Shown here: one piece after another, positions 1 through 13,135 of the stretch | Layout: each line of letters begins with the position of its first letter | Numbering within the stretch: position 1 is the first letter of the stretch | Origin: Rugalucina vietnamica | Lineage: Eukaryota; Mollusca; Bivalvia; Lucinida; Lucinidae | Reading direction: 5' to 3' | Assembly: GCA_964017185.1 (NCBI GenBank) | Contig: OZ024876.1 | Span: 13,703,726 to 13,767,725, forward strand | DNA: 64,000 bases | Notes under the pieces: generated by a model | Seen by the model: the letters and a program-made list of their open reading frames with translations, nothing else | What the model was told of the DNA's origin: nothing | Database searches by the model: none | Translations under genes and position numbers: made by a program

Positions 1-640
1 ACCAAATCAATTGGAAATAAATGTTTCTATATAGTTTGCAGTACATTCTATTGCAGAAGTGCGGCATTGTAGATTTGAAGACTCACACAGACTTACATTC
101 AAGTTCGACGCTAACTGAAACCGGTCAAGAAAAGAGGTCTGCTTTATAAAAACGAGTGTATCACTATTTCTATCTGAAAAGTGACAGTTTATACTTTCAA
201 TGTATATTTGTATTGTTGCATTAATTTGCGTCGAAGTTTTTTTTTTTTAAAGTTTCTCTAGTGATGAATTTCTCCTGAACTTATTGTCAGAAACCATTCA
301 TGTTTAGACCTTAGGTACCCTATAGGTTTGCATTGTGTCCATGAGTTTCTACTCCAGGGTCTGTGCCCGGCGATAGGGCTAGATATTAAAATCTACGTCC
401 CTTTAACTTGCGTCATAGTTTTTATTAAAGTTACCGGTACTTTAGTGGCGTAAATCTCATGAAACTATCGTTAGAAATCATTCATATTTGGACTATAAGT
501 ATCCTATAGAATTATTTTAATGATTCCAGACCTCCAGACATTCCAGTCTATTTTCATTTTCCATCTGGGACTCAGGACCTGACCCTCGTTGTTCGCGATT
601 TAGTCCTAGATTAGTATGCAAGTCTGAGCTCTATATACTA
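1..640. repeat. Diverged direct repeat, otherwise unannotated
   Basis: Positions 222-330 and 405-515 are two diverged copies of the same ~110-base unit (shared phrases: aactt/aatttgcgtc, aga/gaaa-tcattcat, taccctatag/tatcctatag). No coding signal seen. Confidence 0.5.
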
Positions 641-649
641 CTCTTAAAT

Positions 650-825
650 AGACCTGTCATTCTACTACACTCCCCCGTGTTTGTAGGCAAAGAGCTTCAG
701 TTGCCTCTTAAACAGACCTGTCATTCTACTACACTCCCCCGTGTTTGTAGGCAAAGACCTTCAGTTGCCTCTTAAACAGACCTGTCATTCTACTTTACTC
801 CCATGTGTTTGTAGGCAAAGAGCCT
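650..825. repeat. 65-bp tandem repeat, about 2.7 copies
   Basis: The unit beginning gacctgtcattctactacac and ending gttgcctcttaaaca is repeated at about 651, 716 and 779, the last copy being partial and more diverged. It abuts the retrotransposon remnant at 830. Confidence 0.75.
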
Positions 826-2332
826 TTTTGGATTGTGACGTTCATCGCCGTGCTTCTTATGGTGTATATATTTCGCAACTTATTAGGTTTGCTAGAGTCT
901 GCAATCATGTAACAGACTTCGACACGCGAAATAAATGTTACACAGCTTCTCCAGCAGGGCTATCGATATCATAAACTTCGAAAAACATTTTCTAAATTTT
1001 ATCGCAGACACTATGAGTTGATTTCCAAATTAAATGTTGAGCTAAAGACGCTTTTACGTGAGGGCCTTTCGGAACCAGAATTTAATGGTGACTTGGTTTA
1101 CAAATTTAAGAAACTTATAGAAAGGAATAATTTTTCTTTTCAGTTTTCAGTTCAGAAAAATCATAACAGTTTAGATACCTTGAATGATACTTTAAGTTCG
1201 GAAATTTTTGCGTGACTTTTATTTCGTGAATTTTCTTTTTCCGAATTATTAGCTAGTTCTTGAATTCGCGAGTGAGCGTCCATGTATTGTGACTCTTTAT
1301 CAGCAAGAACTTTGAATTCGCGAGGCAACCAATTCGCGAATATTAGCGAAAATTAAGTTCTCGCGAATATTTCCGGATCTACAGTATGCGACAGTCTGCA
1401 TGCTTAGTTTTTAACCCAATCATGGCTGATAACAATGGTGCCTTCTTTAATTGCACGCCGGTGGGTCGGGCTTCAGACTCTATGATGGCCCCGACATAAA
1501 GCTATTCAATTTAGTATGTTGGGGTCGTAGCTTCTGGTCTGCTGCTTGGCCCACCGGGATTCAACTGGTGTATTTCTTTTGCTCCGGATTTCAGTAGGTT
1601 ATTCGGCCACAAGGGATCTCCATCGTCGGGCAGCTTACTGAATCTGATGAGTCCTTGTTTTGGATGGTTTCCATGACTTATTTGTTTGTCCTTGATTAAT
1701 CATTGACGAGTTAGAGATTCACCACGAGTACCAAAAACTAACTAAATGTTGTGAACCACTGCAGAAGCTGAGGGTGAGGTTAGGCGCCTGTAAAATCGAT
1801 TTAAGCCCCCCCCCCCCCCACACACACACACACCTCCCCCACCAAACCCCCAGTAATTTTAATTTACTGATTGTTCCTAAGCGATATTTTTACTTTTATA
1901 TTTTTTTCTGTTGTGGTTCCAGTTGTTTAATGTTTTTTTGTTGTTTTTTTTATCTAAGTTCGGATGTATTGGGAAATAGCTGCTCACTCGGCTTACGATA
2001 TGTTTTCTGAGTATAAGTACCTAATTGTCAATTGGTTTTTCCCACCTCGGTTTTTGGAGTGAGAATTTCTTTTTGATTGCGCATTTTCCTTATCGTAGCC
2101 TTCTTGTACCTTTTTACAACTCATACTTCTAAAATCTACTTGTAAAGGGTATTGTCTTTAATTCGGTATTTGAGGTTCAATACCATGATGAGCATGTTCC
2201 GGGTCGTTGGGGTCGGCAGTAGGGGGTGGGCCTGGCGGGTACCAGCCGAGGGTATACGTGCCTCTCAGGCACTTTTTCTAGTTAAACTAGCTAGAGTTTC
2301 CTGGCAGTCTCACACAACCCTCGCAGCTGATG
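826..2332 (+). pseudogene. 3' end of a non-LTR retrotransposon, copy 1
   Basis: A broken frame reads [20 protein letters not shown], then after a frame change LISKLNVELKTLLREGLSEP and [14 protein letters not shown] recognise this as the segment that follows the reverse transcriptase in a non-LTR element common in molluscs and amphioxus. Downstream is a non-coding tail with PVGRASDSMM-like remains and phrases such as gcctgtaaaatcgattta, ggaaatagctgctcactcggcttacgatatg and ttttggagtg. The same tail recurs four more times in the window. Frame shifts and 5' truncation make it non-functional. Confidence 0.7.
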
Positions 2333-2346
2333 TTTGATCGGATAAC

Positions 2347-2672
2347 CATTACGAAAACTTTCCCATGCAATAAACAGAGATTTTTGAGCTTTAGAAATTG
2401 GAAAATCTTAGCAGAAACGTTTTGATATTTTTCTTATTTTTGCTCCAAAACATAGATTGTGGGTACTCGTTAGAACCGCCTCTCTCCGAGGCGGTTCTAA
2501 CGAGTACCCACAATCTATGTTTTGGAGCAAAAGAGGCGGTTCTAACGAGTACCCACAATCTATGTTTTGGAGCAAAAATAAGAAAAATAGGTATACCCCT
2601 GCGTACCCCAGTTTTGCTATATAAATGTGGGGTTCAAGGGGGTATACATTACAAGGACATGTTTTCCTGATG
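2347..2672 (+). mobile_element. Palindromic MITE family 1, copy A
   Basis: Terminal inverted repeat CATTACGAAAACTTTCCCAT / complement of ...acatgttttcctgatg. The centre is a long palindrome around agaaccgcctctctccgaggcggttct, with arms of the type acccacaatctatgttttgg. In this copy the right arm is tandemly duplicated (gaggcggttctaacgagtac occurs twice). Confidence 0.85.
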
Positions 2673-4018
2673 AGTGTTAGCGAAATTTACGATCCATACA
2701 GATAACCAATTAGAAATGATGACTTGTGCCATGTGCTGACAAAATGTTTTACTAGAAGTGTTATCATGAATAGTTCTCGAAAAATGGCGCTTGGTCCCCG
2801 AGAAATAGATGGGCTGCTTGTGCCTCTAGGCAATGATTCTAGTAAACTACTGACCGACCATCTGATTACTGGTTAACCGCTCAAGACTGAGCGTGCCCAG
2901 AAAAAGTGGTTCAAGTCAAACCATCCATACATGAAGCACATTTTGAGTGTCATGACATCCTAATGTTGGGTAAAAGTCCGATACAGTGGAGGCAACGTCC
3001 CGAAATGACCATTGCTGGGACGTAACGCATCGATTCAAACAAATACACAAACAAACAAAAGTGACACTCTCAATACATGTGTCTGATGGCAACAGCTCCC
3101 TCGGGCTACCATTTGTTCCTATCGTATTTGGTATTTTTCAAATTCCGTTTGGTGTCACGTTTCAATGATGTTTGTATGATTTTCCGGTTCCTGGTTTTGG
3201 CCTATTTAAGAATTTAACTTCAGACCGCATTGTAAATGGCCGTGAATAAGTATTTTAGTTTTAAAAATATAATAGAAAAAAAAAAACAACAACAACAAAC
3301 CATTGCTCTGTCAAAGCACATGGTTAATGAAAATAATGTAGCCAAAGTCAAGACAGGTTACATGAAAATTCTTTAACTAAGAGCTATTTTGATGACACAA
3401 CTTTGACTTGTCAACATCTAAAGCAAAGAAAGTGTTCTTATTGATATGTTACGAACTAATCGGAAATTCAGAGATACAATCGAGTTTCTTATACCAGTAA
3501 TGGCACATAACCATAAAGCAGAACAATGCAGACACATTAAAGCATAAATCTTGCAATTGAATGATGGACATCTTGCGTAAAAGTTAATCCCTGCAGCAAC
3601 TGTAATGATACTTTTTGTGATGCTGAAGTGATCTAATGAACAAGAGATGGCTATCCAACTTCCCAAACGACTGACGTAATTATACATCAGACCTGTGGAA
3701 CACATTTGAAGCTTTTTTACAACCGGTAACACCGGTTTAAGTCACAAAATAAAATTGTTTTATTGTCCGCGCTTTCTGTCGGCTCGTTGGACTTTGTGTT
3801 TAATTTGTGTATTTGCCCATTATCATTTTTGGTAATTATCATTTTGGATTTTATGCAGGGCTTCGCTCATGATTTTCAAAATCCTCATAAATGCTTCACT
3901 TACTTTTTGTGGTCAAGGGGCCATTTGGGATTCCAGTAGCGCAAATGATATTCTGTGACAAACTTTGAGACATAAATCGTCAGGAACAACCGTGATATAG
4001 ACTTAAAGGGGTAATACT
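2673..4018. other. Intergenic, with one half of a dispersed duplication
   Basis: Positions about 3467-3600 match 5598-5733 (shared phrases gagatacaatc, ccagtaatggca, aaagcagaacaat, gttaatccct). Otherwise AT-rich; no gene recognised. Confidence 0.45.
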
Positions 4019-4192
4019 TTACGTAAATCACGTCCATGAAATACACAGGTTTTTCTTAAATTGTAAAAATTGAAAATTTTCGGTAGAAAATGTTTGATAT
4101 TTTTCTTATGTTTTATAGCAATAATAAGAAAAATAGGTTTACCCTGCATACCCCAGTTTTGCTATATAAAAGCGGGTTTTAAGTGGACACTA
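4019..4192 (+). mobile_element. Palindromic MITE family 1, internally deleted copy
   Basis: Retains the left end and the right flank (aaaattgaaaattttcggtag, gatatttttcttat, taagaaaaatagg, gcataccccagttttgctat) but has lost the central palindrome. Confidence 0.65.
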
Positions 4193-4988
4193 CTTTGCTT
4201 CTATGTCCAAGGTGGCCATTCATGATCTTCCCAATAAACACTCCATGTAGAAAATTCCACATCAAAGTATTGTCTTATCTAAGTGATTATGGGGTCATAA
4301 GCAGCCATATATAGGGCGATATTTAATACGTACTGATATTGGTTTTGATAAACCCTTCGATGCCCTCTGCCTGCGACAGATTATATTTCTCCTTAAGGAA
4401 TCTAAGGTGGTACGACTGTTTATTGGGTTTGTGAATCCGACTGGTGCAATATGGCCAAGACAGCTACGGACTGCCATAATGGGGTGATTATAATATCTCT
4501 AAATGGGTTAATAAACAGGTCCTTAAAGGATAATACCTGTGCTGCCTCACTTTATATTGGTTTTATGGCCCTTGATTATCTGTGCAGAGCAAGTGTCACC
4601 CTTTAGAATAGAATGATGTAAAAATGTGCCCCTAAAATTGAAGTTTTCCAGTCCATAGCGGTATTGGCCCTGTGAAACCAACACGGTAACGTAACTTTAA
4701 CCAATCCAGGGATTACATTGTGCAAGTGGCGTCTGACAGCTTGAGTTATTGAGGTAATTAAACCTAGCAAGAATTTCCAGGCAGACGCATTATAGCCGCA
4801 TGCTATATGGTACAGTGCAAGGTATTTATTAAACTCTCGATTTTCTCAAAATCATAAGAATTAGTAAAACAAGTTGGCAACAATGTTTCCTCGAAGTTTC
4901 ATTTGCTTGATCCATTAAATCAACAGAGATGGTGCTCACGATTAGGTTAACTAAGGATAATGCTGCCTGACTTGGTACTTCACCTGCT

Positions 4989-5257
4989 CATTACGAAAAC
5001 TTGCCCCTGCAATATACAGAGATTATTTTCAGTACCAAAAATCTTTCATTGGGAAAAATGATATTTGTAATATTTATGCTCAAAACATAGATTGTGGGTA
5101 CACTTTAGAACCGCCTCGGCGAGACGGTTCTATCGAGTACCCACAATCTATGTTTTGGAGCAAAAATAAGAAAGATATGTATACCCCTGCAAACCCAAGT
5201 TTTTCTACATAAATGTAGGGTTCAAGAGGGTATACTTTTCATGGATGCTTTTGCCTG
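4989..5257 (+). mobile_element. Palindromic MITE family 1, copy C
   Basis: Begins CATTACGAAAACTTGCCCCT, has the central palindrome agaaccgcctcggcgagacggttct and ends near catggatgcttttgcctg. The right terminus is diverged. Confidence 0.8.
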
Positions 5258-5384
5258 CTTCAAAAGTTATATAGATTTCAACACATTCACGAGGCCAGTT
5301 CTGAATCTGAGAGTGATACCTCCCCCCACCCCATAATCTTGGTTCCCTATGATTCCTGCCAATAGGGAAGTGCATATCACTAAA

Positions 5385-5504
5385 CTATTACAAAAAACAG
5401 GCCCATGTTATAAACAGATTTTTCTTAAGTTGTTAAGATATTTTGATATTTTCCTTCTTTTTTGCCGAGGCGGTATATTTTACACGGACATGTTATCCTG
5501 ATTA
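5385..5504 (+). mobile_element. Palindromic MITE family 1, short deletion copy
   Basis: Only about 120 bases remain: a degenerate left end, gatattttccttc, gccgaggcgg and the right end acacggacatgttatcctgat. Confidence 0.55.
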
Positions 5505-6059
5505 AGTGTAAAAGAGGATTTGCACAAATTAAGTTCGTCGAAATCTGAAGCGGGGAATGTCAATGGTTATCGATATTTTGCCACTGGAAAGGCAGAGATA
5601 CAATCATGTTTCTTTTGCCAGTAATGGCATAAAATCGTAAAGCAGAACAATACAGACACATAAAAAACCATAAACCCATAAATTGAAAGATGAACATCTT
5701 GCATAATAGTTAATCCCTCAGTAAATCATACACAGTCTCTGGAATAGTAGACTGTTTGTATTGATCAAGTGATCCGTTAAACAATAAAGGGTTACTCCGC
5801 TTCAAATACGATGGATTAGACGTTTGGAATGTTTGGAATCATCCGAAAAGCTTAGGACAGGATTCACCAAACTATAGTCTATAGTTTGTATGACTGACCA
5901 TGCGTCGGTACATGAATTAGCGAAATGGACCGTACGTTTACAAAAAAATGTACACGTAAATTTACCCACTTGCATTTTTGGTGAGTATCATTGTGAATTT
6001 AGGAGCTGTGGTTCTGTATTCAAATTCGTAAGCATTGCTTCTCTTAATGTTAAAATTTT

Positions 6060-6258
6060 GAGCCCTCGCATGAGAAAACCAACAATTTCAATTTTGTATT
6101 TCCGACCAGGTCCGACACAAACCGGCCTGTACAGTTACAGATCAGAGCTTATTCCTGTAGCGAAAGCAAAGGCACTGATGAGCTGGAAAGTTACTGCACA
6201 GCTTATCTGCGCCTTTGTGTTCGCATATGCAGATTGCTTGTTTTCTGATGCGTCGATT
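6060..6258 (+). mobile_element. Palindromic MITE family 2, copy a
   Basis: Ends gagccctcgcatgagaaaacc / ttgttttctgatgcg. It contains ccgaccaggtccgacacaaa and the inner palindrome around gttactgcacagctta. An open frame of 133 codons crosses it, but this is chance. Confidence 0.7.
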
Positions 6259-6894
6259 CAATGGTTAGATAGCCATTTTGGAACTGAATAACGAAAACAA
6301 TATTCTTGGACAAACCATTGGGTCTAAACTCAAAACAACTTCACAAAATCAAAATAGCGTTATCACATAAGCCAAAATGGCATAACAATTTAAACTAAAA
6401 ATTACATAAATCTGTTTAGCGTTTCAAACAAGGCTCTATCGTAGTTTAGGTTTACCAACAAACCACGTTAATATTGAGTCTGTCATTGATCGAATGTCCA
6501 CAAAGCACACAAAGTTAATAACCATTCTGTCAATCATCAGTTGTTTTACAGATTGCTAGAAACTTTGGTATGATAGGCATAAATGTAATGTATCATGGTA
6601 AGTAACACTGTGCATTTTATACGAGGATAATAGCTATTGCAAGACGCTGAACCTTTGAACTACCAGTCAATCGTGTGTGTTTCTGACATTGTACGGCATG
6701 TCAAAATTATAATATAGCTAATAATTATTCTGTCAGTCAAAAGGTTTTCGACAGATTGATGGAACATTTGGTACAATGCGTCTAACAATGATACATTGCG
6801 AATAATAGGTTAGTATAATCTAAAACATGTCAACTTTCACAGGCCCCACTCTAAGAAAGGAACTGACCGTTTTAGAAAAAACGTAGAACACCAA

Positions 6895-9465
6895 ATAAGT
6901 AGCCCAAGGGCAACGGTCGCTCACCTGAGAGTAAACAAATACAATAACTGGACAAAAGAATAGTAGCTGGGTTTTTTATTACATATGGGCGTGGTGGCCA
7001 TCTTGGTCATGAGACCTGGATTTTCATGTGCACATTGGTTTCCTATTCCTATAAATGTTCTAAACATAAAATTTCACTTTCATAGGTCAAGGGGTTTCAG
7101 AGAAAAAAGTATTTTGAAATTGTAGACGACTGATAAATGGACGCCGGACTATTGAAATACTGTAAGCTCACTCTGTGAGCTTTCAGCTCAGATGAGTGAA
7201 AAATGAAGTCACTATAATGGCCACAACATTAAACATTTACTTTCCAAATATTCAAGGACAGCTAACTCCGCAGTCAGATCAAACTCATCTTGTCCTTTTT
7301 ACCTCCAAGAACCTAGATGATAGTATCAAAAAATGAAGGTGCAAGAGTGGCCACAACACTAAATATTGATTTTTCAAACACTCAAGGGCAGGTAACTCCG
7401 CGGTCAAAAGTCGGATCTGGCTGATATTCGAACTCATCCAAGATGTTATTATAATCCTTGTTACTTCCAAGAATGAAGAAGATCTGCTCAAAATTGAAGG
7501 CACTTGAGTGGCCACAACACTAAAAATTGATTTTTAAAACACTCAAGGGCAGCTAACTCTGCAGTCATAGATAAGATCTGGCTGAATTTCGAACTCATCC
7601 GAAATATTACAAATGCCATTGTTACTTCTAAGAATGAAAAAGATCCCATCAAAATTGAAGGTGCTAGAGTGGCCAAAAACTTTAAATATTAATTTTTGAA
7701 ACACTCAAGGGCAACTTACTCTACAGTCAAGCGTGGCAAGGTGCTAGAGTGGCCATAACACTAAAAATTGATTTTTCAAACATTCAAGGGCAGCTAACTC
7801 CACCGTCAAGAGACGAATCCGGCTAAAATTTAACTCATCCAAGATGTTCTTGTTATCCTTGTTACTTGCAAGAATGAAGAAGATTCGGTCAAAATTGAAG
7901 GTGCTAGAGTGCATGCAACACTTGATATTGATTTTTCAGACACTCAAGGGCAGCTAACTCCGCAGTCATAGATCGGATCTGGCTGAAATTCGAACTCATC
8001 CGAGACGGTATTAAAGTCCTTGTTACTTCCACGAATGAAGAAGATCCGATCAAAATTGAAGGTGCTGGAGTGGCCACAACACTAAAATTGATTTTTCAAA
8101 CATTCAAGGCCAGCGAACTCCGCAGTCCAGGGTCGAATCTGGCTCAAATTCAAACTCATTCAAGATGTTATGGTTATCCTTGTTACTTCCAAGAAAGAAG
8201 AAAATCCGATCAAAATTGAAGGCGCTAGAGTGGTCATAATACAAAATATTTTCAAAAACTAAAGGGCAGCTAACTCCGCAGCCAAAGGACGGATCTGACC
8301 GAAATTCAAACTCATCCGAGATATTGTAGTTATCCTTGTTACCTGCAAGAATGAAGAAGATCCACTGAAAAACAAAGATGCTAGAGTGGCCACAACACAA
8401 AATATTGATTTTTCAAACACTCAAGGGCAGATAACTCCACGGTCAGAGGTCGGATCTGGTCGAAATTTGAACTCATCCGAGATGTTATGGATGTCCTTGT
8501 TACTTCCAAGAATAAAGAAGAAACAAATAAAAATGAAGGCGCTAGCGTGGCCACGACACTAGATATTTATTTTTCAAACACTCAAGGGCAGATAACTCCG
8601 CGGTCAGAGGTCGGATCTGGTCGAAATTCGAACTCATCCGAGATGTTACGGATGTCCTTGTTACTTCCAAAAATAAAGTAGATCCGAAGAAAAATGAAGG
8701 CGCTAGAGTGGCCACAGCACTAAATATTGATTTTCCACACAGTCAAGGGCAGATAACTCTAGTCAAGGGTCGGATCTGGCTGAAATTCGAACTCATCCGA
8801 GGTGTTATGGCTATCCTTGTTACGTTTAAGTATGAAGAAGATCCGATCAAACTTGAAGGCGAGAGAGTGGCCACAACACAAAATAATGATTTTTCAAACA
8901 CTCAGGGGCAGCTCACTCCACAGTCAGAGGTCGAATCTAGTTGAAATTCGAACCCATCCGAGATATTATAGTTGTCCTTGTTACCTGCAAGAATGAAGAA
9001 TATCCACTGAAAAATAATGGCGCTAGAGTGGCCACAACATTTTTCCCATTATAAGTCTATGGGGATTTTTCCAGACGCTCAAGAGCAGTTAACTCCGCAA
9101 TCTGAGGTCGAAACTAGCCGAATTTAGAACTCATCCGAGATGTTATGGTTGCCCTTGTTATTCCCAAGAATGAAGAAGATCCAATCCAAAATGAAGTTGC
9201 TAGAGTGGCCACAACATTTTCCCCATTATAACTCAATGGGAGCTATCTGTTGCCATGGAAACCAGAGTTCTGATCCAACCTGGCCCAAAACCTAATGCAA
9301 CCGTTCCCCCTCCTCAATGATGTTTTTGATAAAATTTGATAACAATTGGCCTTGTTGTCTTAGAGATATTCATGATTGAAATTGTGAACGGACGCACGCA
9401 CGGACACCGGCTCGTCTACTATACTATAAGCTCACCTTGTGAGCCTTCGGCTCAGGTGAGCTAAT
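6895..9465. mobile_element. Satellite-bearing element 1 (Helitron-like ends)
   Basis: Begins ...ggtcgctcacctgag and ends with the compound hairpin agctcaccttgtgagccttc...ggctcaggtgagctaa at 9429-9464. A degenerate inner end (ctcactctgtgagctttcag) at about 7168-7200 suggests a second element or a rearranged copy. The body is the 160-bp array listed separately. No coding capacity. Confidence 0.55.
7203..9240. repeat. 160-bp tandem array, about 13 units
   Basis: Units start at gtggccacaacactaaatat and contain caagggcagctaactccgca, gaactcatccgagatgttat and ccttgttacttccaagaatg. Starts near 7348, 7509, 7670, 7751, 7908, 8071, 8230, 8386, 8548, 8709, 8868 and 9030 give periods of 156-163, with one truncated unit of 81. 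The last unit changes into another sequence at about 9040. Open frames here arise from repeat periodicity. Confidence 0.9.
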
Positions 9466-9599
9466 AAGCCTAATTCGGAACAAGCCTGATGAATTTGCAA
9501 TAGTGTAAATTCTTATGTTTATTGACAGTTTGGTACATTGAAATCACCTGTACAATTTAATATTATTCTAAATACCCCGGCCTTCGGTTGATATAAAAG

Positions 9600-9650
<51 letters not shown>
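9600..9650. repeat. Poly(A) tract of about 51 bases
   Basis: Uninterrupted A run. No retrotransposon body is recognised just upstream, so this may be simple expansion. Confidence 0.95.
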
Positions 9651-9652
<2 letters not shown>

Positions 9653-10128
9653 TATCAATGGCTTCTTCCCATCTTTCTTCGCTTGTTGGTCCTATTAGAG
9701 TATACCGGAAACACAGAGGGCTGAATCTTCGCCTTGACGCGGCTCATATTTAATTTCAAGTTCATCAGTATGGCTTTAATTCATCATTTCCGTCAGTTAA
9801 AGCAACAAATGACGTGCCAAGTCACCTCTTTCATCTTTAGCCATTAAAACGATATAATGAAGTCGATAACAGATCGATTTCCTGTATTACCAAAATGCTT
9901 CATCTATGATTCCAGGAAAAGTTTATGCAAGTCATTAAACGGAGTATAACTTATATTGTGATATTACGGTATTTCACATTTGATTGTAACATTCCCAAAT
10001 GTTTCGTTTTATGAAGTTTAACGTCTGTACAATACATGCTGGCAAACTTATACTCCTGGACACAGGCTTTGTATTGTTAACACAGAGGTTGTAAGAATCG
10101 AATGTGTACGGGAAGTTGTACATGTCGA

Positions 10129-10130
<2 letters not shown>

Positions 10131-10181
<51 letters not shown>
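10131..10181. repeat. (GT)n microsatellite, about 25 units
   Basis: Perfect GT dinucleotide run. Confidence 0.98.
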
Positions 10182-10184
<3 letters not shown>

Positions 10185-10619
10185 ATGTCAGCATTTATTG
10201 CTTAGTATCTTTTCGAATCATTTGCTCGTACACGTTTAAACAATTAGATTACAGAACCTAACCAGTATTTAGCTACACTTACAATAGGAGTTCTACACGT
10301 ACACAGTTTGTTTTTCCAACAACATCTAGTCTCTTCTGGCACTTGTATACTTAAAGATTAGCTACAACTACCCGTGCTCGTATACATTCACTTTTCTCAA
10401 CCCCCTTTTCTGGCCAAGTTCAATTCATTCTATTCTGAACTCTATAATAATAGAAAACATTGAGCCTTTGTCAACTCATTATTGATTTTACGATTTTTGT
10501 GCATGTCGCTTGAAGTCTAATATCATACTCTTGTTTTAATATGTATGTATGACATGTATGCTGCGGTATATGTAAGGGACGGTCAGTAGATTACGTAAAA
10601 AGAACAAATAAAGTATAAA

Positions 10620-10822
10620 CAAAATCTTTGGAAGCAGTTCAATCGCTCATAGGGAGATAATATGGGCCATATTGCGCAATTTAGGGTAATGAACCCCCAT
10701 CAGTGACTTTATAAACCGGCGTCGATAGCCAGATAAATACACTTCAATTCCAAAAAATTCACAAGGTAAGTCTAAATCAAAGACACATTCCTTACTGGGT
10801 CAAAAATTTAAATACTGTTTAA
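10620..10822 (+). repeat. Copy of the segment that precedes the HCN S1 exon
   Basis: Matches 14208-14400, shared phrases including ctttggaagcag, gccatattg, gggtaatgaac, catcagtgac and agtctaaatcaaagac. The original lies directly upstream of the S1-S2 exon. Here the homology stops before any exon. Confidence 0.7.
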
Positions 10823-11389
10823 AATGGTTCTAGACATACAATTTCAAAACTCTAACTATTCTTGCTGATCTCAAAGGACTGAAAAAATATAATCTGCACT
10901 TTGAATGATGTACGGGGAGACTTTTTAGGGTTACCACACGGCACAACACCAGCAGCAGTAATAGAAAATAAAACAGAAAAATATCCTTGTAAACCAACGT
11001 CTTTGCTTCAAACGGCAATGAGAGAAACTTGTCATCTGCATTCAGAGTGCATTTTTTCATGAGGAGGCACGTCTTTAAAATGAAATATGAAATTGACAAT
11101 AATGATCGATTTCTTTAACCTAGCATTTGTTTGATTCGCACAAATAGACATGAATAATGAATGTAATCGAAAAAAAAAGCAATTGTGTGGGAGTCCAGAT
11201 GAAACAATACATTACATGTATATACAAAGTATATTCCTCAGAAAAGTAACAGAACAAATATCGATAGCACTATTTTTCCAAACAGTAGTAATGAGTTAAT
11301 GGCTAAAATTCTTGTAGATAAAAAGTAGTTACAACAATTACACAACTTAACACATACGACACCCTGTGGAAGCTGCTTGTGATGGAGCC

Positions 11390-11612
11390 TCAGAGCAACC
11401 CTAGCCTGGCGTCCCTTTTGTGGGACATAGGCAAACAGTATAGCCCCAGATGTGACGCCACAGAACGCGGCGACCCATTTGGGGCTATTCTGTTTGAACA
11501 CAGAAATTTAATCAAAAAATGAGATAAAAACAAAAAATCACACCTAACACCCCTAAAAATGAAAGTGGACTCATCCAATTGATAATGATGGGAGAATCCA
11601 TTCGTCAAATAT
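11390..11612 (-). repeat. Dispersed repeat with [15 protein letters not shown] frame, copy 1
   Basis: Closely related to 45785-45995 and, in part, to 55136-55200. On the - strand the frame reads [15 protein letters not shown] and, further on, [21 protein letters not shown] have seen such frames as repeats in invertebrate genomes, but their element class is unknown to me. The preserved amino-acid pattern hints that it was once coding. Confidence 0.6.
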
Positions 11613-11721
11613 GGGTTAATGAACGTTTCAGTGTTAATGTTCTATTTTGGTACCTTTGGTAGATCGTTTGAATGACGTTGTTTTCCTGTTTTTTGCATAC
11701 TATACTAGCAAGAATAAAAAA

Positions 11722-13135
11722 AACAGAGGACCAATGTTTCTGTCAACGCTCACCTGAGATCTGTTGTATATACATGTACCAATAAACATGTTTGAATATT
11801 ATGGAAAATAGCCCTAGTAAAGGGGCAGATGAAGCCCTGTGGCTTTTTCCCATAATAATCAATACTCGTATCCTGTCCATTTGCCAATTTCCTGCAAGTC
11901 TTTCCCTTCAACTGACATTTTAACAGTTTTACCCATTCAATGGCATAGGCGACCTATGTTGACCTTGTCGTAAAATAGGTCAAGGTCACCATAGGGTCAT
12001 GATTTATATAAACATTGTAGTGCTTTAGCCATCAATGCTTCATGCCAAGTTTCGTTGAAATCGGTCCACAGGTTCCGGAGAAGATGTTTGATGAGTTGTT
12101 ATCATATATGGGCATGGCGGCCATCTTGGTCATGTGACCTGGATTATTTATATATACATTGGTTACCTCATCCTATAGATGCTTCACATTAAATTTGGCT
12201 TTGATTGGCCAAGTGGTTTCAGAGGAGAAGATGTTTGAATAGTATGGGGTGGGGCTCCAGGGGACCAATATTTTTCAGAATCATTAATATTCAGTCCTAT
12301 TGCGCATTTCCTGCAAGACTTTCACTTTAAATGACATTTTAAAAGTTTTCCCAATTTAAATGCATTGTGACCTTGCGGTAAAATATGTCAAGGTCATTGC
12401 AGGGTCATGATCTATATACACATTGTAGTACTTGAGTCATCAATACTCCATGCCCAGTTTCGTTGAAATCGGTCCACCGGTTGCAGAGAAGAAGACTTTT
12501 GAAGGTGTTTTACCATATATGGACATAGCGGCCATCTTGGTCATGTGACCTGAATTGTTTATGTACACGTTTATTCCCCCTTCCTATAGATGCTTCATAT
12601 AAAATTTGGCTTTGATTGGCCGAGCAGTTTCAGAGAAGAAGATGTTTGAATATTATGGTAATATACATGTATATTGCCCCGGGGTGGGGGTATATGAGCC
12701 CCTGGGGTCATTTTGTTTTTCAGAATCATAAATATTCAGTCTTGTTGCTTATTTCCTGCAAGTTTTTCCCTTAAATTGAAATTTTAACAGTTTCCCCCTT
12801 TCAAATGCAAATACGGCCTATGTTGACCTTGCCGTAAAATAGGTCAAGGCCATCACAGGGTCATGATTTATATATACATTGTAGTACTTGAGTCATCGAT
12901 GCTTCATGCCAAGTTTCGTTGAAACCTGTCAACCAGTTCTGGAGAAGATGTTTGAAGGGTTTTTACCATGTATGGGTATGGCGGCCATCTTGGTCATGTG
13001 ACATGGATTATTTATATATACATTGGTTCCCCCTTCCTATAGATGCTTCATATAAAATTTGGCTTTGATTGGCCAAGCAGTTTCAGAGGAGAAGATCTTT
13101 GAAATTGTGGACGGACGACGGACTCAGGTGAGCTA
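11722..13135. mobile_element. Satellite-bearing element 2 (Helitron-like ends)
   Basis: Starts acagaggaccaatgtttctgtcaacgctcacctgag and ends gactcaggtgagctaa. The body has three ~410-450-bp units, each with a catcttggtcatgtgac block (about 12122, 12534 and 12987), tttggctttgattggccaag and gtaaaataggtcaagg. The same units build element 3 at 39771. Confidence 0.7.

Noticed and set aside
3418..3732. 104-codon frame on the - strand
   Set aside because: It overlaps a dispersed duplicated segment whose other copy (5598-5733) does not keep the frame.
5890..6291. 133-codon open frame
   Set aside because: It runs through a palindromic MITE, and its residues (RKPTISILYFRPGPTQTGLY) are the translation of the family's terminal repeat.
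7285..8996. Several overlapping frames with similar sequences on both strands
   Set aside because: They repeat with the 160-bp satellite period and shift frame between units, so there is no selection for protein.
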